A DNA stretch of 64,000 nt, from NCBI RefSeq assembly GCF_014653195.1, contig NZ_BNAH01000004.1, positions 173,959 to 237,958 on the forward strand, in the 5' to 3' direction. Made by a program: the position numbers and the translations under genes. The notes beneath the pieces were generated by a model. It saw nothing but the letters and a program-made list of their open reading frames with translations, did no database searches and was not told the origin of the DNA. This stretch comes from Thalassotalea profundi. Its GTDB lineage: Bacteria > Pseudomonadota > Gammaproteobacteria > Enterobacterales > Alteromonadaceae. This document shows, piece after piece, positions 58,166 through 64,000 of this stretch; positions within the stretch are counted from its first letter, which is position 1; every line of letters begins with the position of its first letter.

Positions 58166-58200
58166 TAAGTGACTTGCATTTATGTTCTGCAAGTCACTTA
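58166..58200 (+). other. Perfect 13-bp hairpin after accA, covering an upstream tilS ATG
   Basis: TAAGTGACTTGCA (58166-58178) pairs perfectly with TGCAAGTCACTTA (58188-58200), and the loop TTTATGTTC contains the ATG at 58182. No T run follows, so it is either the accA mRNA 3' structure or a control element for tilS translation. Confidence 0.6.
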
Positions 58201-58214
58201 ATGCTAAAACCACT

Positions 58215-59696
58215 ATGCATAGCTCATCATTTCAGCAAACATTGCAGGCCCACCTTCGATGTTACCCTAACCAACCATTAGTTATTGCTTGCAGCGGCGG
58301 TGTTGATTCTATTGTTTTATTACATGAGATCGCTAACCTGGTTAATTTTCATAAAAACATAAATAAGAATGAGGGTGTCGCTCTGAATAATAGAGTGATG
58401 GTGTGTTATGTTGATCATGGGTTAAGTCATAATGCAGTGCAGTGGCATAATTTCGTTAAAAATCAATGTATAAAACTTGAGTTAGCTTTTGTTGGTAAAA
58501 AAGTAAAACTCGATAAAAGTTCAAACCAAAGCCTTGAAGCACAAGCAAGAGAAGCCCGTTATAGTGCTTTAAAAGAAGTGGCAGGCGAAAATGGTGTGGT
58601 ATTTACAGCTCACCACCAAGACGATCAAGTGGAAACGTTTCTACTGGCGTTAAAACGTGGGTCGGGTATAAAAGGCTTAAGTGCAATGACAGCACATAGC
58701 TTATTAATAACAGAAAAAGGCGCATTGCAGGTTGTGAGGCCTTTACTTAATGTTAGTCGCCAAGCAATTGAGTCAAGAGCTAAAACCCTGAAACTTGAAT
58801 GGATAGAAGATGAATCTAACCTTGATCAACTATTTGATCGTAATTTTTTAAGACAAACCATTGTTCCTTTATTAGAGTCACGCTGGTCAGGAATCAGTAA
58901 AGCTATTGCACGTACTGCTTCGCATTGCCAAGATGCCCAAGCATTGATTGACGAAGTCGCAAGCGTCGATTTACAACAATGTCTAGTTGATGACAACACT
59001 TTAAATATTGATGCTCTTTTGAGTCTGTCTAACAGTCGATTTAATTATGTGCTGCGCTATTATCTTGCTCAAAATGGTGAGTTAATGCCAAGTAGTCATG
59101 TACTAAGGCAAATTAAACAGCAATTGTCTGCAGACGGCGATAAAACACCTCAGGTAAAAATAGGTCATAAATGGTTTAGACGTTTTAAAAATAAACTTGT
59201 TCTTACTGATAATTTTGCTGATATTTCAAACTGGCAACAAATTATTAAATTAACTACTTTGAACGAAAAGCCAGTGACAATAGTATTACCAGATAATCTT
59301 GGGCAGTTAGTTTTTGCATCTGAAATTTGTGATTTATTAGCAACAAATATAACTAATGAAGACATTGGAAGTATTTCTGATGGTTTAACCTGTTTATGGT
59401 TACCAGAAAAAATTTCAGAATTAAGGCTTACTTTTACTCATGTGAACCCAACGTGTTTACCTGATTATAGAAATCATTCCAGAGCGCTGAAAAAAATATT
59501 ACAAGAGTTGGAAATAGAACCTTGGCAACGCAAGCGAATTCCGTTGTTGTTCCATGGGGAAAACTTAATCAGTGCTTTAGGCTATTTTGTTTGTCAGCCT
59601 TTTAGCATTAAAAATAAGCAACTGAAAGAAACGGGTAAACTAGATCGCATAAGAAAAGTTAATGTTCGCTGGCTTGCGAGTAATAACTCGGGTTAA
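58215..59696 (+). CDS. tilS: tRNA(Ile)-lysidine synthase
   Basis: TilS converts C34 of tRNA-Ile(CAU) to lysidine so that it reads AUA. The protein has the PP-loop ATPase motif ACSGGVDSIVLLHE near the N-terminus, the HHQDDQVETFLLALKRGSGIKGLSAM core and a C-terminal tRNA-binding domain. I prefer ATG 58215 (493 residues); the earlier ATG at 58182 lies in the loop of a perfect hairpin and adds 11 residues of no family character. Neither start has a clear Shine-Dalgarno. Confidence 0.94.
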   Translation: MHSSSFQQTLQAHLRCYPNQPLVIACSGGVDSIVLLHEIANLVNFHKNINKNEGVALNNRVMVCYVDHGLSHNAVQWHNFVKNQCIKLELAFVGKKVKLDKSSNQSLEAQAREARYSALKEVAGENGVVFTAHHQDDQVETFLLALKRGSGIKGLSAMTAHSLLITEKGALQVVRPLLNVSRQAIESRAKTLKLEWIEDESNLDQLFDRNFLRQTIVPLLESRWSGISKAIARTASHCQDAQALIDEVASVDLQQCLVDDNTLNIDALLSLSNSRFNYVLRYYLAQNGELMPSSHVLRQIKQQLSADGDKTPQVKIGHKWFRRFKNKLVLTDNFADISNWQQIIKLTTLNEKPVTIVLPDNLGQLVFASEICDLLATNITNEDIGSISDGLTCLWLPEKISELRLTFTHVNPTCLPDYRNHSRALKKILQELEIEPWQRKRIPLLFHGENLISALGYFVCQPFSIKNKQLKETGKLDRIRKVNVRWLASNNSG

Positions 59697-59822
59697 ACTT
59701 GACGTCAAATTGATAATAATGACATATAAGCTAAGTCGCTGTTCAAGTTCAATACCTTAAGTCACTTATTCATTATCTTAGAACCAGTAGCATCCAAAAC
59801 TATTATAACAAACGGAGAAATT

Positions 59823-60995
59823 ATGAATTTAGTATTAAAATTAATTGCTGGCATTTTAGCGGGTATATTAATTGGTTTATATGCACCAGACTTATTAGTG
59901 CAATTTACCTTTACGGTTCAAACATTAATTGGTCAATTAATTAAATTTACCATCCCATTAATCATTCTTTTTTATATTGCAAGTGGTATTGCATCATTGC
60001 CTCAAGGCTCGGGTGCACTGCTTGGTAAAACAGTAGGCTTAGCCTACGGTTCTACCATTGTTGCAGGAACTTTAGCTTTTATTATTGCTAGTAATGTTTT
60101 ACCTGGTTTAACAGCGGGTAATTTAGTTGAAATGGCTGAAGGTGAGAAACTAAAAGGCTTTATTGATATTAGCATTCCGCCGTTATTTGACGTAATGTCT
60201 GCGCTGGCTATTGCCTTTATATTAGGTATTGGTATTAGTGCAACCAATGCAACTTATTTACGTACAACACTTAATGAAGCTAAAGACGTAATAGAACTCT
60301 TATTAAGTAAAGTCATTATTCCAGCACTACCTTTTTATATTGCAGGTGTGTTTGCTGAAATGACGGTAGATGGAACTGTATTCTCAACCTTAAAAACCTT
60401 CGGCGTAGTATTAATATTAGCACTTGTCATGCACTGGGTATGGATCACTGTTCTTTATGTTATAACAGGTAGTGCATTAGGTCGTTCACCAATACAATTA
60501 TTGAAGAACATGATGCCTGCTTATTTCACCGCCTTGGGGACTATGTCAAGTGCGGCTACTATTCCTGTTTCTTTAAAAGCGACCAAAGCAAACAAAGTTA
60601 GTGATGGAGTCGCCAACTTTACCGTTCCTTTATGTGCGTCTATACATTTAAGTGGTTCTACTATTACCATAGTAACTTGTGCTACGGCCGTTATGTTACT
60701 GTCACCAGAAATAGCTATGCCAGGCTTTACTGCTATGTTTGGTTTCATTTTAATGCTAGGTATCACCATGATTGCTGCGCCCGGTGCGCCCGGTGGTGCG
60801 GTAATGTCAGCCTTAGGTTTATTAGTTAGTATGCTTGGGTTTACTGATGCCGCTGTTGCCTTAATGATTGCACTTTATTTAGCACAAGACAGCTTTGGCA
60901 CCGCTTGTAATGTGACGGGAGACGGCGCTATTGCATTATGGGTTGATAAATTTGCAGGGGAAGAGGGATTATCGGTGGAAAATAAAAGCGAATAG
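59823..60995 (+). CDS. Dicarboxylate/amino acid:cation symporter (DAACS family)
   Basis: A 390-residue membrane protein with about eight membrane segments plus two re-entrant hairpins. HP1 has the serine-rich TMSSAATIPVSL (about 237-248), and HP2 contains APGAPGGAVMSALG. A conserved Asp and Asn occur in the last segment (AQDSFGTACNVTGDGA). Such proteins take up glutamate, aspartate, serine or C4-dicarboxylates with sodium or protons; which one applies here is not determined. A strong terminator follows. Confidence 0.92.
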   Translation: MNLVLKLIAGILAGILIGLYAPDLLVQFTFTVQTLIGQLIKFTIPLIILFYIASGIASLPQGSGALLGKTVGLAYGSTIVAGTLAFIIASNVLPGLTAGNLVEMAEGEKLKGFIDISIPPLFDVMSALAIAFILGIGISATNATYLRTTLNEAKDVIELLLSKVIIPALPFYIAGVFAEMTVDGTVFSTLKTFGVVLILALVMHWVWITVLYVITGSALGRSPIQLLKNMMPAYFTALGTMSSAATIPVSLKATKANKVSDGVANFTVPLCASIHLSGSTITIVTCATAVMLLSPEIAMPGFTAMFGFILMLGITMIAAPGAPGGAVMSALGLLVSMLGFTDAAVALMIALYLAQDSFGTACNVTGDGAIALWVDKFAGEEGLSVENKSE

Positions 60996-61023
60996 TCACA
61001 CCTAATCTATCAATAAACATTAT

Positions 61024-61051
61024 AAAAGGACAAGCAAGCTTGTCCTTTTTT
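61024..61051 (+). terminator. Intrinsic terminator after the DAACS symporter
   Basis: AAAAGGACAAG/CTTGTCCTTTT (61024-61034 with 61039-61049), loop CAAG, then more T. Confidence 0.92.
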
Positions 61052-61145
61052 CTTACTTATTTGCTTAATTCCCTTATAAAAATAATGGTTAAATTCCTAA
61101 AAAAAGCGCATAATAGCGCGCAAATTTATTGAGGGAATATATTCT

Positions 61146-61715
61146 ATGGCAACTGAACAAGCGTTAAAAACACGCAGTAATAATCAATGTGAGTTATGCT
61201 CATCTTCATCCTCTTTATCTGTGTATCAAGTACCACCAACAAGTGACGGTAGTGCTCAGCAGTGTGTTTATGTATGTGATACTTGTTTATCTCAAATATT
61301 AGGTGAGACACCACTAGACAATAACCATTGGCGTTGTCTGAATGATAGCATGTGGAACCAAGAGCCTGCTGTGCAAGTTATGTCGTATAGAATGCTACAT
61401 AAATTATCAACTGAGTCATGGGCGCAAGACGCACTTGATATGATCTACCTAGAAGATGAAGTAAAAACATGGGCTGAGCAGGGGATAGCAGCAGAGCAAA
61501 CCAATGGACCTACACGCGACAGCAATGGTGCAGAATTGCATGACGGCGATAACGTTACCTTAATTAAAGATTTGAAAGTAAAAGGTGCTAATTTTACTGC
61601 GAAACAAGGCACTATGGTGCGAGGTATTTCGTTAACCGATAATCCTGAACATATAGAAGGTAAAGTGAATGGTACTCGTATTGTATTAGTGTCAGCCTAT
61701 TTGAAAAAAGCTTAA
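61146..61715 (+). CDS. PhnA-family zinc-ribbon protein
   Basis: A 189-residue soluble protein with an N-terminal zinc ribbon (CELC at about 16-19 and CDTC at about 43-46) and a C-terminal PhnA domain (DSNGAELHDGDNVTLIKDLKVKGANFTAKQGTMVRGI). Despite the name, PhnA/YjdM proteins are not shown to act in phosphonate use, and the function remains open. An upstream CATAAT box with a GCGCGC discriminator near 61109-61120 is a possible promoter. Confidence 0.88.
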   Translation: MATEQALKTRSNNQCELCSSSSSLSVYQVPPTSDGSAQQCVYVCDTCLSQILGETPLDNNHWRCLNDSMWNQEPAVQVMSYRMLHKLSTESWAQDALDMIYLEDEVKTWAEQGIAAEQTNGPTRDSNGAELHDGDNVTLIKDLKVKGANFTAKQGTMVRGISLTDNPEHIEGKVNGTRIVLVSAYLKKA

Positions 61716-61721
61716 GTTATG

Positions 61722-61751
61722 ATTCTCGCTTTCTGTGCTGAATGCGAGAAT
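61722..61751 (+). terminator. Weak terminator after the PhnA-family gene
   Basis: ATTCTCGC/GCGAGAAT (61722-61729 with 61744-61751) with a 14-nt loop and a broken T-rich tail (TGTTCTCCTTT). Confidence 0.55.
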
Positions 61752-61916
61752 TGTTCTCCTTTAACTTGATCTCGATAAGGAAACTAGGCTGCTTATTACT
61801 ACTCGAAATATTACCCGTATATTAGTGATGTCTGTTGTTATGGCGCCACCTTATTTTTCATGCGAATCTTATAAGCGGAAATAGAATTAACTCTAATTGA
61901 TATAATACCGTATTTA

Positions 61917-62138
61917 ATGTCTGCTTTGTTTGGAGTGATATCGGTTTTCTTGTATTTATGCGTTTTTCCTAGTCAAAGAAAAGATAAATTTTTTACATTC
62001 TTCAACCCAGCTGTAGTATTGATGGTCATATTAATTACCATAGGGCTGTCTAATTTATGGTTAATTGATGAACAAATGTTTATGTTAAGTTTCATCTTTG
62101 GTGGTCAAGAAATTTCAAAGCCTATAAATAAAGAATAA
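61917..62138 (+). CDS. Possible small membrane protein
   Basis: A 73-codon frame with two hydrophobic segments (about 3-17 and 30-50) and a polar C-terminus (EISKPINKE). I see no good ribosome site before the ATG and do not recognise the sequence. The membrane-protein composition suggests it could be a real gene, but it could be chance. The preceding interval (61752-61916) shows nothing else. Confidence 0.35.
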   Translation: MSALFGVISVFLYLCVFPSQRKDKFFTFFNPAVVLMVILITIGLSNLWLIDEQMFMLSFIFGGQEISKPINKE

Positions 62139-62260
62139 CAATAAAACAATAACGCCGAGGTTAGATAATATTTTAGGCTTGTTGGCGCTTTATTGTACAA
62201 CCTAGCAAGCTGTTATTTTGTTGTTTACTATGGTGTTAGATTTTTAACGATGGATTATTT

Positions 62261-62680
62261 ATGGAAAGAATTATTAAATTACTATGGAATTTCGGTGCTG
62301 CTATTTTTTGGGGCGTATTAATTTTAGGGGTTCCTTTGTTTTTTTTACCTTTTTCCATGTGATCTGGTTGCGATATAATTGAGCATCAATCGTTCACATC
62401 ACCTGATAATGAAAAAGAAGCTGTGGTTTTAATTCGCAATTGTGGCGCTACAACTCATTGGGAGACACAAATAGTCGTAAGAGAATTAGCTGATAAAGGA
62501 AATCAAAATATATTAGTGAGATTAGATGGGCACCCAGAAAGCATAGAGTATAAAGTGTTATGGAAACCAGATAATACGATTGAAATAACAGGATTTAATT
62601 TCAACGACCTACTTAGTTTTCACAGTCGAAATTTGGTAGGTGATATCGCAAAATCCATCATACAACCAAAGCCTCGCTAA
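62261..62680 (+). pseudogene. Probable lipoprotein gene interrupted by an in-frame TGA
   Basis: One frame runs from ATG 62261 to the TAA ending at 62680 (139 codons), broken only by TGA at 62360-62362 (codon 34). The upstream part is a hydrophobic signal (KLLWNFGAAIFWGVLILGVPLFFLPFSM). Just after the TGA comes SGC, which would complete a lipobox-like site, and then a soluble domain (EAVVLIRNCGATTHWETQIVV). The continuity strongly suggests one ancestral gene with a nonsense change (for example TGG to TGA). A free-standing start at 62423 would lack the signal and the first third of the domain. Confidence 0.7.
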
Positions 62681-62857
62681 TAATGTTTTGCGCTTAGTGA
62701 CTTTCAAATAGACAGGCATTTAAGTGGTGACTTTGCTATTTTATAGTAAATTATTTAGCTTGCTTGTTTAAGATAATGATTCTTGAAAATGGAGTTTCAT
62801 TTCCAGCTGAAGAATATTTCTCTTACCTAGTGTATAAAATGCAACAGGAGATTGTGC

Positions 62858-63199
62858 ATGAAATCTAAAATAATTTTCTCAATATTTATTCTTTTCATTT
62901 TCATATTAGGCCTTGCTATCGGTTTGTATGGTGGAGTTAAAGTTGGCGCTTCACGTTCTGTCACTGAACTTTGGGCAGGGGCTAAAATAATGCAAGGTGC
63001 AATCTCGTATATTGATCAACAAAAGCCTGATAAAGCACGCTCACTTTTATGTAATTCTATAAAAACAAGAGTAGAGATTATGGATTTTGTTCAGCCGATA
63101 AAAAGTCGTGAATCGTCAAATGAAATTGAAGAGCTGGAGCACTATGTTTTTGGGCTAATAGAAGAAGATAAAAGCATATTGACTGCTACCTGCCCATGA
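62858..63199 (+). CDS. Small membrane-anchored protein of unknown family
   Basis: A 113-residue protein starting at ATG 62858, supported by AGGAG (62846-62850) 7 bp upstream. An in-frame TTG at 62852 is too close to that site. It has one N-terminal membrane segment (about 5-25, ending in GLYGGVKVGA) and a helical polar domain with two cysteines (LLCNS and the C-terminal TATCP). I do not recognise it. It lies in a run of small accessory genes. Confidence 0.62.
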   Translation: MKSKIIFSIFILFIFILGLAIGLYGGVKVGASRSVTELWAGAKIMQGAISYIDQQKPDKARSLLCNSIKTRVEIMDFVQPIKSRESSNEIEELEHYVFGLIEEDKSILTATCP

Positions 63200-63312
63200 C
63201 GTTGTAATTATGAGAGATTACAGCTATTTTTAGCCATCTACTAGTTTGGTCTAAGCTTTTAGATACTGGCGTTATCAATTATTTGTGGGTTTGGTTCGTT
63301 ATAGGACTTATT

Positions 63313-63411
63313 ATGTCTTATTTGATGTGTAGAAGAACAGTGAAAGCATTGAATGAGCTGTTAGTAGATGCTTTTAGGCCGTTTTGCAATAAAAAAGTAT
63401 CTGTTCAGTAA
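63313..63411 (+). CDS. Possible tiny ORF or gene fragment
   Basis: The 32-codon frame from ATG 63313 continues upstream without a stop to 63214 and there encodes a hydrophobic stretch (NYLWVWFVIGLIMSYL), so the ATG-to-stop part alone is likely incomplete. An ATG at 63210 lies one frame away, so a single-base shift could have separated the start from the body. It is best read as a fragment of a small membrane-protein gene. Confidence 0.25.
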   Translation: MSYLMCRRTVKALNELLVDAFRPFCNKKVSVQ

Positions 63412-63479
63412 TTAACAAGGCCAATTTCTTGTAGAAAGGGAATTAATGTAAAACAACGTATTAAATTATGGAGGCGTAT

Positions 63480-63884
63480 ATGAAATTAACCGGAGAGTGT
63501 TTTTGTGGTGAAGTTAAATATGAGATAAATGGCTCATTACGAGATGCTAGGTCGTGTCATTGTTCTCGTTGTCGAAAAGTATTTAGTTCACAAGCATCGG
63601 CGTATGCGGTAATTGATGCATCTGAATTTCGTTGGGTTAAGGGAGTTGAGTTGTTAACTACATTTAAAAGTCAAAAAGACTTTGGTTTTCAATTTTGTAA
63701 GCGCTGCGGTTCTACGCTTTGTGGTACTTATAAAGATCAGGTTCATGGCATAACGTTAGGCTGTTTAAATGAAGATCCCAACATTGAAATTGGTCGACAT
63801 ATATTTGTAGGTTCAAAAGCAAGTTGGGAGGTTATACCTGACAGTATTGTACAATATGAAAAAAATTCACCGGAAGATTCATAA
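63480..63884 (+). CDS. GFA/CENP-V-domain zinc protein
   Basis: A 134-residue protein from ATG 63480, preceded by GGAGG (63470-63474) 5 bp upstream; an in-frame ATG at 63468 overlaps that site and is unlikely. It has the GFA zinc-ligand set: Cys in GECFCGEV, CHCSRCRK and FCKRCGSTL. Family members are named after a glutathione-dependent formaldehyde-activating enzyme, but most have no proven activity. The last 116 bases of the window hold no gene I can support. Confidence 0.9.
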   Translation: MKLTGECFCGEVKYEINGSLRDARSCHCSRCRKVFSSQASAYAVIDASEFRWVKGVELLTTFKSQKDFGFQFCKRCGSTLCGTYKDQVHGITLGCLNEDPNIEIGRHIFVGSKASWEVIPDSIVQYEKNSPEDS

Positions 63885-64000
63885 TCAACAGCTTTCATTG
63901 AAATACCATTTATTCTGTTAACAAACGTTTATATTTTGGCTTAATGATGTAGATCATAAAACAGCTAAAAAGGAATATCACTTTATTGTTTAACTTATAG

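Noticed and set aside
62360..62362. TGA as a selenocysteine codon
   Set aside because: It lies at the end of a predicted signal peptide, has no obvious adjacent SECIS-type hairpin, and no selenoprotein family match is apparent; a nonsense mutation is simpler.

Overview
The window is a chromosomal segment of a marine gammaproteobacterium, most likely order Alteromonadales and probably near Colwellia or Thalassotalea. This rests on gene content, gene order and the AT-rich coding style. I ran no search, so the genus is a guess. Most of it is conserved housekeeping DNA in blocks also known from Escherichia, Vibrio and Shewanella, separated by short accessory stretches.

Layout. 1-762: tRNA-Leu(UAG) and tRNA-Met(CAU) with their promoter, and a small secreted DUF3718-type protein. 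0.9-6.1 kb (minus): rplY-pth-ychF, prs, and ispE-lolB. 6.3-13.2 kb (plus): hemA, prfA, prmC, sirB2, sirB1, a DUF819 membrane protein, kdsA. 13.8-16.8 kb: a GcvA-like regulator, an alpha/beta hydrolase, a DUF423 protein and rlmM. 16.9-24.5 kb: NAD-type isocitrate dehydrogenase, a DUF3192 protein, xni-ppnN, a diguanylate cyclase, queF and syd back to back, and a small predicted DNA-binding protein. 24.6-29.4 kb is accessory: a second DUF3192 protein (a lipoprotein), a GNAT acetyltransferase, an ArsP-like permease with a divergent ArsR regulator, and a DMT exporter with an AraC regulator.

29.45-30.99 kb has no protein gene but holds the most interesting part: two tandem GGA-rich small RNAs of the CsrB/RsmZ type. 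Each ends in a strong intrinsic terminator. Each has a GacA/UvrY-type box about 176 bp upstream of its predicted start; the first box is a perfect TGTAAG-N6-CTTACA. They should titrate the translational regulator CsrA (RsmA), whose gene is not in the window.

31.0-38.3 kb: DUF3301 and DUF3549 proteins, truC, dapD, glnD, map and a DsbA-like thioredoxin-fold protein. 38.5-59.7 kb (plus): the large translation/envelope/lipid A/replication cluster rpsB, tsf, pyrH, frr, uppS, cdsA, dxr, rseP, bamA, skp, lpxD, fabZ, lpxA, lpxB, rnhB, dnaE, accA, tilS. 59.8-64 kb: a dicarboxylate/amino-acid symporter, a PhnA-type protein, several small membrane or decayed genes including one with an in-frame TGA, and a GFA-family zinc protein.

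How it works together. The 38-60 kb cluster joins translation (S2, EF-Ts, RRF), undecaprenyl and isoprenoid supply (UppS, Dxr; IspE lies at 5 kb), phospholipid and fatty-acid synthesis (CdsA, AccA, FabZ), lipid A assembly (LpxD, LpxA, LpxB, with KdsA at 12 kb) and outer-membrane protein assembly (BamA, Skp, RseP; LolB at 6 kb). Signalling genes include the two Csr-type RNAs, a GGDEF enzyme and GlnD. I saw no phage, insertion sequence, CRISPR array or defence island.
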